Positions 22,401 through 33,000 of a DNA stretch of 64,000 nt are shown here, piece after piece. Origin of the DNA: Cenococcum geophilum 1.58 (Eukaryota > Ascomycota > Dothideomycetes > Gloniales > Gloniaceae); the NCBI GenBank assembly GCA_001692895.1, contig KV748176.1, positions 1,426,001-1,490,000 of the forward strand, read 5' to 3'. The position numbers and the translations under genes were made by a program. The stretch's first letter is position 1. Every line of letters starts with the position of its first letter. Under the pieces are notes generated by a model that ran no database searches, had not been told where the DNA came from, and saw only the letters and a list, made by a program, of their open reading frames with translations.

Positions 22401-24335
22401 AATAGTTAAACTTATACTATTTAGATGCCTCACAGACCTACCTAATTCCGTTTAATTATTATTAAGCCTTACTACAAAGATAACAATTCTAAGCCTTTAC
22501 AGGATGCCCTAGAAGATGCTCTAGAAGAGAACTACGATTAATATACTCTAGAAGGCGACTACGATCCCAATACAATTATAGTAGATGCGCTATAACTACA
22601 ACACGGTAGAGGTCGCCTAAAGGGATTACGAAATTGCTAATACCTTATTAATTTTAAAGAACAATTTATTGCCACTATTAAGAATAAAGTTAAGTTATTA
22701 ATGGCCTTTATAACAGCCAAAAAGAAGACTAACTTTAAGCTTGCAAAACAGCTCTAAAAGAAAGGTTGTATTATAACCCCAGGAGCTCCTTTTTAAGCAT
22801 CTAATAAGTAGGAGATTGACGGTCTTATCGCAAAAGGAGTCTTTAAATTTAAGAAATATAACCCTACCAAGTTTAATAGAGTTCGCATCTTTAAGTTAAG
22901 AATAGTTAATAAGATTAAGGGCAAAGCTACTAACGCCNTATTTAAGAAATTAAGGCTTATTATTTAAGGTTACAACGATAATAGCAAAGAGATAATTCTT
23001 ATATAATCTCCTATAATTTAACGAGCTAGTTAGCGAGTCATTATTATATTAGCTCCCTCCTTAATAAAGAATAGAATAGTAGTTTATTTGTAAGATATTA
23101 CTTAAGCCTACACCTAATTAGAGACGCACCTTTAGCGCTTAATATTGGTATACCTTCCAGAGCAAATTCGCCACCAGTATCCTAAAAACACGATTATAGT
23201 TATGCTTAAGCTATTATATAGAATCGTAGAGGTAGGAACTTACTAGTAGGCTACCTACAGCAAGCACCATAAAGAGAAGCTTTTAATAACTACTTCTATA
23301 TTTAATCCCTACTTCCTTATTATAACTATAGGAACCCCATTTAGAATTGTTAGTATATAAACTAATAATATAATTATTTTAGAAGACGACCAATTCTTAG
23401 CTCTTAAAGAGGATAAGCTAGTAAAAGCAAATCTTATAATAAAGCTAAAGGAAAAGCTTAACTTAATAACACTATTACTCTTTAATGGATATATTCTCTC
23501 CCTAAATAAGGATTCCATTACTTTACGCCAGAAGGGTTAAGGTAAAAAAATCGACGTTATTAACGTTAATTCCCTAAAGTAAGGATACGTGGAGTAATGC
23601 GCTCGCGGAGCTTATATTGCTTCTATCTGTTAACCTAAGGCTTTATTTAATCTCTCTATTACCGCCTAATACTAGGAACTAACTAAGGACGACGTTCTTG
23701 CCCTAAATAAACGTCTTTTCTAGTAAATAAACCATCTTAATTAGGGACTACTCTATATGCCTATTAATCTTCCTACCGCTAAGCTCTTTATATTTATTAA
23801 TAAATCGTTTATAAATAATAAAGATTTTAGCTCCTAGTTAGGATATAAGATTATTATTACAAACAAATTCACTAGAGAGAATAACTTTATAATTTATAGT
23901 AATCTTATCTATTAGAGCTTAACTAAGAGTAAGCGCGTTACCTAAAGTGTTTTAGTGTTAGAGATATATAGAATAGTTAGCAGAGTTAATATAGCAATTG
24001 CAATTGGAACTACCCTAAAGATAATTATAGATTAACTTAAACTTCCCGTTATCCCTATAATTATATATACCAATTCATTTTCCCTCTACGAGTATTTAGT
24101 TAAGCTTAGTACCATAAAGGAGAAGCGCCTTATAATTAATATTATGGCACTTTAGCAATCCTACGAGCGTTAAAAACTCTTTAAGATTTAATGGATTAAT
24201 GGCCAAGATAACCTAGTAGATATAATGACAAAGGCGAACCCAAATAAGGCACTAGAGACGTTTATTAATATAAATACTCTATATATACGAGTTAAAGGTT
24301 AGGTTAAAAGGGAGTCCTTAGAAATTTCTTAGTTA
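19428..24335 (+). pseudogene. copia-1 gag-pol
   Basis: From the ATG at 19428 the frame reads gag, then protease/integrase: a TEL-ELRQLHRCFSYLSVYQL pre-integrase zinc region, SPGRFKFTLKNNYNFNF, and KAHNSIRKVERYYTPLRRVY of the catalytic core. Reverse transcriptase follows (about 22800-23500, LKEDKLVKANLIIKLKEKL) and an RNase H part (about 23750-24250, IYTNSFSLYEYLVKLSTIKEKRL). This is the standard Ty1/copia order. Stops are very frequent and almost always TAA/TAG at Gln positions. N bases at 20620-20680 add ambiguity. The element cannot make protein as read. Confidence 0.85.
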
Positions 24336-24354
24336 CGTAAGGTCTTAAGATATC

Positions 24355-24520
24355 TAGGAACTTTAACCGGCGGTTAAAGTTATCTAATTAGTTAGATTCT
24401 GCAGACCCTAACTTAAACTAGCCAATTAGGATTTTCCATCCCCGGGATAGAAAATTGCTATTAGCTCGCTTACCGCTAGCGCCTTAGCGGCCCTACTAAT
24501 AAGATACCTACCCATAACTT
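24355..24520 (+). repeat. copia-1 3' module: two palindromes shared with unrelated elements
   Basis: Between pol and the 3' LTR are two palindromes. The one at 24359-24381 has arms AACTTTAACCG and CGGTTAAAGTT around one G. The one at 24431-24455 is ATTTTCCATCCC/GGGATAGAAAAT with one mismatch. The first also occurs in gypsy-2 (60172-60194, central base C); the second occurs in copia-2 and the DIRS-like element. TTCTGC sits between them. Confidence 0.75.
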
Positions 24521-24672
24521 ATAAGCAAGAAAGCACTATATGCTAAAAGGCAAATTTTAGGATAGCGAGACTTATATTATAATGGCAATAGTAAGTAAGG
24601 AGGATTAATTTTTGTTCCGCTAGTTAAGCGGTATATATATATAGATAGCAACCATAAAAGAAGAGTTGCTAG

Positions 24673-24889
24673 TGTTGGGAATAAAGGTAAATGGTTACCA
24701 TATAAGGCATATTACCGTCACGTATAGCAAGTTGCCGTTACGTGCGGCAAGTTGCCATCACGTGCCGCCGCGGCACTAGCGTAGTAAGGAACCTTAAGTT
24801 CCTCACCCCTTTCTTTAAGAAGAATATAAAACAATCATCATACTATCTACGAACCGTAGCTATGTAATATCCCCCTTGTGTAACCAATA
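24673..24889 (+). repeat. 3' LTR of copia-1
   Basis: 217 bp, matching 18824-19040 with many C/T and G/A transitions. It ends TAACCAATA where the 5' copy ends TAACCAACA, a RIP-type change. Confidence 0.93.
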
Positions 24890-25984
24890 TAAAGTAATAA
24901 GTATTCTAAGCGGTAAAGACTTCTTTTATATATTTCCTTAAATTAAACTATGCCTGTAAAGGTATATCAGTTTTTAAATTACTCTTTAGCTCTCCTAGTA
25001 TAAGTATATACGACTAACAGCATTAAGAGCTTTTGCTAGCTATTAGATTATCTACAAAACTAATATTTAGCTTTTGCTTTGCTATAGACCCTTATAAGGG
25101 CTGCTTAGTATAAACGATAAGCTTTTATTATATCTTTAGGGCGGACCTATACTCCTTAGCGAGGCCTAAAAATAATCTAATTAGGTTATTAAACCACTTT
25201 AGGACATTATCTTGCTCTACGCTTTTAGGCCAGTTACGCTAGCCGCCCTCAGTATATAGTGGATTGTCCCCTTCCTTATATTTCTTAAAAATAATAGCGC
25301 TTACCTCTTTAAGACCTTCTACTTCCCTAAAGAATGCCCTATATAAGCTAGGAATCCCTATATAAAGAGGGCCTAGCTCCTCCTTTAGAACATTATCTAC
25401 GTATTTCCTATATTTAGACGAGTTGGCGAAGCTGCTTATATTACATATATTTAGGGTTTAAATATAAAATAGTAGCGGTTAGGGGGAAGACGTAGACTCT
25501 ATAACAGTAGCGTATACCTTTTCCTAGATAACCTTATTAGGTTTAATCCAAATAATCGTATTTAAAAGAAGTAGGAACCGCTTAATATCGAAGTCGTTAG
25601 AACCGACTACTAAATTAAGTATTAATAGATTAATAAGAAGGCTTTTGCTACTACCGTTAGCTAGTAATAAATAAGAAGCGGGAAGGCTCTATAAAGCTAG
25701 TATTAGATTAAGTAAAATATTCTTTAGTTCTACGAGCGTTAGATAGAGCTTATACTAGGTAAATTAATAGTTACCTTTATTACCTATTTAATGTAACGCG
25801 TCTAAAGAGCTAGAGATATCTAGATCCTAATATATTAAGTTAAATAAATCGCGAAAATTATTTAGTCCTTCGTTAATAAGTTTCGTTTTAATTATCTCTA
25901 ATTAGGAGAGATTTGCTATTGCGGGTAAACGCGCTAAAAGCTACGTTAGGAGGGCCGACATAGAAGGCGGGTAGGTAGATAAGG

Positions 25985-26282
25985 AGGGGAGATTAAAGAG
26001 GTAGACGGTATAATAGCAGAGATATAAGTAAGTATAGGGAGGTCAAGGATATATTGGGCGCGTCTTATAATAAGGAAATAACTAGGGAGAAAAGTATAAG
26101 GAAGGAAGTAAGGTATAAGTAAATATAGGGAGGATTAAAAATTAGGTATAGAAAAGTTAAGCTAATCTAATAAGGCTTAGACTAAGGCTTTATAGGGCTT
26201 AGTTAAATACTAAGCTATAATGACCTAAAAGTATAAGGAGGTAGCGTTTTCTAGTTATGCCTATTAGTTTTAATTTATTCTA
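25985..26282. other. FunK1 upstream region, repeated elsewhere
   Basis: The sequence just upstream of the kinase start (GGTAGGTAGATAAGGAGGGG through AGACGGTATAATAG and GGCTTAGTTAAATA) is repeated upstream of a second FunK1 start at 28891-29310, so the kinase and its upstream region were duplicated together. Confidence 0.65.
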
Positions 26283-26291
26283 TAATGTTGT

Positions 26292-26497
26292 TAGGGAAAA
26301 ATTTACTAGTATCTAATTTTACTTTTCTGCCATTTTAGCATTTTCTAGCATTTAGCAGCTAAATGCGGCATTTATTACTAAGTACTAGCATTTAGCGCCA
26401 AATGCCGCATTTATAATTAAGTATTAGCATTTAGCTACTAAATGCTAGAAAATGCTAAAATGGCAGAGAAGTAAAATTAGATACTAGTAATTTTTTC
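26292..26497. repeat. Foldback repeat (hairpin MITE-like), left part of X2
   Basis: A 200-bp palindrome. ATTTACTAGTATCTAATTTT, a TTCTGCCATTTTAGC word and CATTTAGC words on the left are mirrored on the right, ending GATACTAGTAATTTTTTCC. The centre holds alternating GCATTTAGC/GCTAAATGC words. The right end of X2 (27900-27970) repeats the same words once. Confidence 0.8.
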
Positions 26498-26505
26498 CTA
26501 AAGTT

Positions 26506-26945
26506 CTATATAAAGTTTAAAGTTCTAAATAAAGTTCCGCACAGAGCTTTACGCGAAGCTCTATATAAAGCTCTATATAAAGCTTTATATAAAGTTCTAT
26601 ATAAGGCTCTATATAAAGTTCTATATAAGGCTCTGTATAAAGTTCTATATAAAACTCTATATAAAGTTCTATATAAGGCTCTATATAAAGTTCTATATAA
26701 GGCTCTGTATAAAGTTCTATATAAGGCTCTACACAAAGTTCTATATAAGGCTCTGTATAAAGTTCTATATAAGGCTCTATATAAAGCTTTATATAAAGCT
26801 CTATATAAAGTTCTGTATAAAGCTCTATATAAAGTTCTATATAAAGCTCTATATAAAGCTCTATATAAAGCTCTACGTATAAAGGCTCTATATAAGGCTT
26901 TACGCGAAGCTCTATATACGGAGGCTCTACATAAAGCTCTGCATT
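26506..26945. repeat. 12-bp minisatellite (GCTCTATATAAA)n, RIP-converted
   Basis: About 36 tandem units of GCTCTATATAAA or GTTCTATATAAG. This is the (GCTCTGCACGAA)n array of X1 with TG to TA, CA to TA and CG to TA changes. A few units at each end remain in the unmutated form (TTACGCGAAGCTCT). Confidence 0.92.
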
Positions 26946-27084
26946 AGGTCCCTGCTATATTCCCAATAGCCTTTACATATACCTTTACTAAGTATACCCC
27001 CTATATATACCTAGGTAGCCACCTTATTTTTTACCCTTTCTTATATCCTCCCTACCTAGGAAGACACTAGAATAATAGCTAGCA

Positions 27085-27345
27085 GATAGCTATCGCCGGA
27101 GCTAGACAACCGTCGCTAGAGCTAGACGACCGTTAAAGCTAGATAACCGTTATTAAAGCTAGACAACCGTCGTTAAAGTTGGACGACCATCGCCGGAGCT
27201 AGATAACCGTCGCTAGAGCTAGATAACTGTTAGAGCTAAACGACCGTTAGAGCTAGACGACCGTCGTTAGAGCTAGACGACTGTCGCTAGAGCCAAATAA
27301 CCGTCGCCAAAGCTAGATAACCGTCGTTATCGCCACACAATAACC
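27085..27345. repeat. 20-bp minisatellite (GCTAGACGACCGTCGTTAGA)n, RIP-shifted
   Basis: About 12 units corresponding to the CCAGACGACCGTCGCCAGAA array of X1, with CCAGA turned mainly into GCTAGA/GTTAGA. Confidence 0.85.
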
Positions 27346-27399
27346 GTTTAAACAACCAGCTAGCAAATACAATAAACGATTCGATTAATTAATCGAATT

Positions 27400-27545
27400 A
27401 AGGTGACATAGATAGGTAGGTATAGATAGGTAAGTAGATAAATAGGCAGGCAAGTAGGCAGGTAGGTAGGTAGATAGGTAGGTAGGTAGGTAAATAGGTA
27501 GGTAGGTAGGTAGGTAGGTAGATAGGTTAGTAGGTAGGTAGGTAA
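27400..27545. repeat. GGTA tetranucleotide repeat
   Basis: Nearly pure (GGTA)n with occasional AGATA, placed exactly as in X1. Confidence 0.88.
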
Positions 27546-27657
27546 AAGAGAACCATTACTATATTATATTAAATTATCTAAAATAATATAATTTATTTTG
27601 CACCAACTACGTAGAAAGAGTAATACTTATTTATTACTTAAAGTAAGTAAAATATAT

Positions 27658-27875
27658 AGAATGCGCGAGAAGGGCATTATATATAGAATATATAAGGAGG
27701 GCATTATATATAGAATATATAAGGAGGGCATTATATATAGAATGCGTAAGGAGGATAAAATGCGTAATTAGTTACACTGTATTATTAAATACAGCAGTAT
27801 ACCGCACTGCATTATTAAATACAATAGTATACCACACTATATTATTAAATGCAGTAGTATGCCGCACCTTAGTTA
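27658..27875. repeat. Two short minisatellites (28-bp and about 33-bp units)
   Basis: 27660-27735 has three units of AGGGCATTATATATAGAATA plus TATAAGG (28 bp). 27775-27875 has three units of about 33 bp with the core CACTGCATTATTAAATACA and AGTATACCG. Confidence 0.78.
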
Positions 27876-27972
27876 ATACTATACGCTATACGTTATAGTG
27901 CGCGGAATGCGCATTTGGCTGCTAAATGCTGCCAAATGCTATAAAAATGCTAGTAAATTTTTTCCTAATAGT

Positions 27973-28734
27973 ATAAGGCTTTTAGATAGCGAGGCTAGAG
28001 GGCCTAAGCGGGTTAACTATAGGGTTAGTTATATAAGCGCCTATAAATAATTACGTGGCTAGTCCTAAAATAAGCTAAACCTAATATACTAAATATAGAT
28101 ATAGTTAACCTCCTTTTATAGCGGTTAATCGACCTATTCCTAAAAATAGGATCTAGTTTAGAACCGGATCCGGTTTTTAGAATTGCGCCCTTTTTATAGT
28201 AGTTAATTAGCTTATATACTAAACCGGAATTAGTATCTAGCCTTTAGAATTGCAATTTAAGCTAAAACTAAAAATATTAGTCCTTATACTTACTCTCTTA
28301 GACACCGAGACTATTAAGCCGTTTAACTTAACACTATAGCCGCTTATAAAATCGGCTTCCCCTTCTAACCGCGCCGCTAAGATTTTACCGCCTTAGAAGT
28401 AGATCTCTTAGTAATCGTCTTACTAAACTAAGTCAAGCATTAAATAATAGCGTGGTGTTAAAGTACTTTTATTACTATAATATATTAGGTACACGAATTC
28501 AATAGCCTAAGCGCTAATATTGTAAAATAAAGAGTAGATATAAACGAGGCTAAGGTTAAAGACCGAAGTAGTAATAAATAGTAAGACAACGCATCCGCAC
28601 TATTAGTTATATATTTAGATATTACTATAAGTAATACAAAACAGGTGTAGAATCTAGTTTAAACTAAGCTATATAAACTTTAGGTAACTACAATCTCCTA
28701 AAATCTAGTATAATAAGTCTAAAGAGCTAAGAAT
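27973..28734. repeat. Dispersed repeat R, copy 1; no gene seen
   Basis: Much of this stretch matches 35770-36200: the CCTAATATACTAAATATAGA region, then words close to AGAACCGGATCCGGTTTTTAG and AGGATCTAG repeated. Both copies are RIP-shifted. The part after about 28280 has no counterpart that I can see and no recognisable gene. Confidence 0.55.
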
Positions 28735-28890
28735 GCCTAGATCCTAATATATTAAGTTAAATAAATTATATTTAATCCTTCCCTAATAGGCTTCGTTTTA
28801 ATTATCTCTAATTTAGAGATTTGCTATTATAGGCGAACGTGCTAAGAGCTACGTTAGAAGGGCCGGCGTAGTAGGCCGGTAGGTAGGTAA
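28735..28890 (-). pseudogene. Second FunK1 copy, N-terminal fragment only
   Basis: It matches the first 50 or so codons of the kinase gene (25815-25961), including the CTAGATCCTAATATATTAAG word. The start codon is altered. Nothing further of the kinase follows on its left, so this copy is truncated. Confidence 0.7.
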
Positions 28891-29409
28891 GGAGGGGATA
28901 TTAAAAAGGCTAGGATATAATGTTGTTTTCACCCAATATTACATTATATACATCGCGTAACTCGGTTATTGTTAACCTTTTACCCTAACCTCTAACTTAG
29001 ATAGTTTTAATCAATTACTTAACTCTTCTTAATATTCTATAATCTTACTCGCCTTAACCTACGCATTTAATATATAACGGACGGTATAATAGTAAAGAAT
29101 TAAATAAGTATAAGGAGGTTAAGGATACGTCACGCGTCTTGAAATAAGGATGTAATGAGGAAGAAAAGTATAAGAAAGGTAGTAGAGTGTAAGCGGAACG
29201 CGAGGATTGCAGATTAGGCGCGAAAAAGTTAAGCCGATTTAACATGGCTTAGACTAAGGCTTCGCGGGGCTTAGTTAAATATTAAGCCATAATAACCTAA
29301 AGTGCGGGGACACCGCTTACAGTCTCTAGTCATATAGGCTAAAAATGCAGTACGTATATAGGATTCTAGTATTATTAGAAAGCTATAGGCAGTATTTATT
29401 AGTCTATAA
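28891..29409. other. Second FunK1 upstream region with a small insertion
   Basis: It corresponds to 25962-26260 in two pieces (28891-28924 and about 29075-29310), separated by roughly 140 bp of unrelated AT-rich DNA (28925-29070). No gene is seen. Confidence 0.5.
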
Positions 29410-29414
29410 CTAAT

Positions 29415-29585
29415 TGTCGGAATGTTAGTTATATGACGTGGTTATAAGACCATAAAGCGAGACTAGCTAATCTGACCTTGGAGCAAACCCCTATTTCTAG
29501 ACATTAATTAACTACTAACTTCAACACCGCATACGTACCACTACAAGTAATATTCATACACGTTAATAAAGCGAGTATACCAACA
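29415..29585 (+). repeat. 5' LTR of copia-2
   Basis: 171 bp, TGTCGGAATGTTAG...GTATACCAACA. It is followed by CTAATCAGTAG. Confidence 0.93.
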
Positions 29586-30079
29586 CTAATCAGTAGACGT
29601 ATAGATTAGGAAATACGTAATAGCAAAGCTCGAAACCACGCATTAGCTTAACTGCTAACGCGTTAGATTGCAGAGCTATCACCCTATTTTAGTTAAAGGA
29701 GAAAACTACGTTACCCTCAAAGCTTAAGACTACGTATCAGCTTGCTGATGCGTCAAATTGCCTAGAGAATCGTACCTTTACTTAGAGAGAGCTACGTTAC
29801 CCTTAAAGCTCAAAACCACGCATTAGCTTAACTGTTAACGCGTTAAATCGCCTAGAGGACCCTTAAAGCTTAAAACTACGTATTAACTTAACTGTTGACG
29901 TGTTAGATCGCCTAAAGGACCGTATCTTTACTAAGAATCATCTATAGTTTCTAAGAACTGTAAATTCGTTAATAGGACACGTATACACCTTTACATTCTC
30001 ACTTTAAACCTTAACTTCTTTAAATTAACGACAACCCTTATACCTACCCTTATACCTACCCTTATATATAAAGACACGA
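29586..30079 (+). other. copia-2 leader with degenerate tandem repeat
   Basis: From about 29625 to 29930 a unit of about 90-100 bp repeats about three times (landmarks: AGCTTAACTGCTAACGCGTT, AGATCGCCTAGAGGACCGTA, AAAGCTCAAAACCACGCATT). It lies between the primer-binding region and gag and may be part of the packaging leader. Confidence 0.6.
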
Positions 30080-30089
30080 CAATATAGAA

Positions 30090-33000
30090 ATTAACTAAAA
30101 GGAAAGAATTACTAAATACAGCTACGGAATTAACTTAGAGACGGCTATAGATAATAACCTAACGGAGTATATAGAGACCAAGATGCACCTATATACACGA
30201 TCTAACCTTATAGACTTTACACTGTGGACAGTATTTTAGGAAGACTTTAAGAACTTTACGCTAGAGACCTTTAAATAAGTATAATCTAATACTAGAATGG
30301 GAATCCGTTAATACCTAGTTAAGAGAAGAGTATATATTACTAAGTAAGATAAGAGATACTCCCTTGGCAAGGTGCTAACGGACGTCGCTAATAAAGAAGA
30401 GTTTTATAAATGGATGGATAAGGAGCTTATCGCGGCCCTTGTAGAGGTAAAACCAATAATTATAACAACTCTGTAAGACTAACTTAATTCAACCTTAGAC
30501 AAGCTTGCTACACCTCTAGCCCTACTACTAGCTACTCCACTAACTTTACTAGCTATCCTAGCTGCCGTACCATTAGCTACTCCGGTTGCTGCACTGCTAG
30601 CTACTCCGATTGCTACCCCCGCTACCCCTACTACCCCTTCCGGTCCTTAATCCTCCAACTATAACTAAATCCATACTCTTATCGACCAACTGCTATAGCT
30701 AAGAGAGCAGCAGCCGTAGTAGCTATAAATATATACACTACCTAAACCAGCCGTGCCTAGTGCGGAGTAAGGACCTAGATATAGTAAGGAGGTAGCTATA
30801 ATTACAAAGATCTATATAGACGACCAAAAGTACAATGGAGTTAATAACAGCTTTAACTTTAAGCTAACTATCTTTTATAACATTTATAAGAGATCTAGCT
30901 TACCACTAGAAGGCTACGTAGTGGCATTCCCTAGTATGCTAAAAGGGCTTACTTAGGACCACTACTATAACAGCAACCTTGAGTTAAAACCTTTTACGAA
31001 AGCCTGCAATTATATATAATAGTTCTTTAAAGGGCTAGAATACTACTATAAGAACCTTACGGAGTAGAATAGTATAACCCTCTAAGGAGTTATGGACGAG
31101 AACCCTAATAAGTCAATTTATTAGAACTTCTAACTACTTATAGATAAACTACTAAAGCAACGTTATAGACTATACCTAGACTTTTATACGAACCGCATTC
31201 TTATAAACAAGTTGGTTACTGCTTGCTAGGGAGTGCTAGCATACCGTATTACTGTCTCTAACCCCTTAGAAGACCTCTCTTAGTTAATTAGTAAGCTACA
31301 ATCCTCTATTATTGCGTAGGAAAAAGAACACCCCCTATAAGCCTTAATAAGATCGTCTTACCAAACCTTTTTTACGGATTAATGTTACTATTAAAATAAC
31401 CAAAATTAAGACCAAAACACCAATCGCTACGGCAGCAATCACCCCTATAGAACTAACGGCGGACTAAAGGCCAAATGCTACGTCTGCAAGAAGAAGGACT
31501 GCCGTTCGTAAAAATATATAGAGGAGGAGTATAATTAATCTAGAGACGACTATAAGAGACGTTTTATTAATATTAAGGGCCGCAATAAGGGCAACTTTAA
31601 TAACCACTTTAAATAATACGTCGCCGCCTATAAAAGAGATAAAGAGGATAACTTAAACTTTAAAGCCTATATATAAGACACTAACGACTCTAGGAGTAAT
31701 GCCGGAGAACCTAACGATAGTTCTGCCTATATTACCACCTTTAGAACACTTACTATAGAGAAAACAACCTCTATAAGCGTAGAGCTAGCTAATAAGGCTT
31801 ATATATACCTACTTATGGCTTTAAAACTTACTACAGAGTCTACCACAAAACCTTATATAGAGACTAACCCATTCGCCTATAATACGACCACAACTATAGC
31901 GTTATAATATACCTCGACGGTCTTTATAGGAATTATAATTAATATAGATGCTTCGCGTAAGTCTATAGCTGGCTACGGCCAATTTTAAGCCCTATAGGCC
32001 GTAGATAAGTCTATAAGTCTTAACACGTTAACTAAGGGCTAAGTAACTATCTAATTTGGGATTAAAGCCTCTATGTCTATTAGAACTATAGACGTCAACA
32101 GCCCTATAGGCAAGGTATAATTCCATATTATTAAAGCAGATACTCCTTTCCTACTTTACTTAGCAGATATAAATAGACTCTATATTAAATACGATAACCT
32201 AAAGGACGTTATTATTACTCGCACTAAAAAGGTGCCAGTAGTTAGACGATTTAGCCACCCGTTTCTTATATAGAGCTTCTCTTTATAGTCTTATCTAGTT
32301 AAGTTCTTTAACGCGAACCCTTGCTACTTAACTAACGTAGAGCTACGACGTCTATACCGTCGATTTAGTTACCTATTAGTTAATAAATTATAAAAGCTTC
32401 TTAATAAGACTGGCTACGGCTATAATACTAATAGATCCGCTATTAAAGAGCTAACTAGACTCTGCTACTACTGCTAGAAGTTTAGCAAATCTCTAAGTAG
32501 ATTTCGCTTTACCTTATAAGACGACGTTAATTTTAACTACAATATTATCGTCGACATTATATATATTAGCGGCTCCCCCCTACTATACGTAGTCAACAAA
32601 GTAACTTAATTTTAAACTGGCAGATAGCTACGGGATATTAGCGCCAAGTATACTTAGGACGTTTTATAAATGTGCTAGATTAATAGCTATTTAGGACTAC
32701 TAGACTTAATTACCACAGACGCTAAGAAGAACTTTGTTAGTAAGGAGTTTAAGCACTACGCTGCTACTATAGGAGTAACTATAAAGTTAGTTCTAGTCGA
32801 ATTACACAATTCCATTAGAATGGTAGAGCGCTACTATAGTCTGCTACGACGAGCCTACTAAATCATTATATCTGAAATCCCTAAAATTAGTAAGGAGATA
32901 GCCCTATAAATAGCTTTTAAAGCTATTAATGACACGGCTAGCCTAGAAGGCCTAGTCCCTACACTCCTAGTCTTTGGAGCCTACCCCAAATGGTTAAATT

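Larger units (their letters stand above)
18824..24889 (+). mobile_element. Ty1/copia retrotransposon copia-1, structurally complete
   Basis: It has two 217-bp LTRs (18824-19040 and 24673-24889) starting TGTTGGGAATAAAGG, flanked by the 5-bp duplication TAAAG at 18819-18823 and 24890-24894. Between them lie gag and pol in copia order (integrase before reverse transcriptase), heavily broken by RIP. It sits inside the FunK1 gene, whose frame is continuous when the element and one TAAAG are removed. Confidence 0.93.
10225..25961 (-). pseudogene. FunK1-type fungal protein kinase gene, split by nested transposons
   Basis: The gene lies in three minus-strand blocks. Block 1 (25961-24895) starts MSALLT and holds the N-terminal region (ANSSKYRKYVDNVLKEELG). 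Block 2 (24894/18823-18707) reads RKYIKEVFTAQNTYYF, then ILGFILYRSIMRLQEYN. Block 3 (11562-10225) reads RFDPTI, then VVNVARYYYYKTI, LAFLIDFNLAIKE, TGIRAFIAIGVLLGEKHSF and TPYYQPLVPQVNKL. These follow the order of FunK1 kinases (Pkinase_fungal), including their D-F-N-L-A in place of a classic DFG. Removing copia-1 (TSD CTTTA on this strand) and the minisatellite element (2-bp TSD) leaves one continuous frame. Stops are almost all TAA/TAG for Gln or TAG for Trp. The HRD motif is not preserved. It is a dead gene. Confidence 0.85.
26283..27972. mobile_element. Minisatellite-bearing element X2, RIP-altered relative of X1
   Basis: It has ends TGTTAGGGAAAAATTTACTAG-like (left) and the inverted form CTAGTAAATTTTTTCCTAATA (right). 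It carries the X1 arrays in the same order: a 12-bp array, a spacer with GCTATATTCCC and CCTCCCTACCTAGG, a 20-bp array, AACGATTCGATTAATTAATC, then a GGTA array. The sequence is shifted by C-to-T and G-to-A changes relative to X1. It interrupts a dispersed repeat whose uninterrupted copy is at 35742-36240 (TTTATTCTATAATACCTAAGG). Exact ends are uncertain by a few bases. Confidence 0.68.

Noticed and set aside
26506-26736. Minus-strand ORF of LYRT/LYRA repeats
   Set aside because: Translation of the RIP-converted 12-bp array.
11911-27545. Tandem arrays considered as CRISPR arrays or telomere repeats
   Set aside because: Units are contiguous without unique spacers, too short or too regular for CRISPR, and do not contain TTAGGG-type telomere repeats; the rest of the window is fungal.
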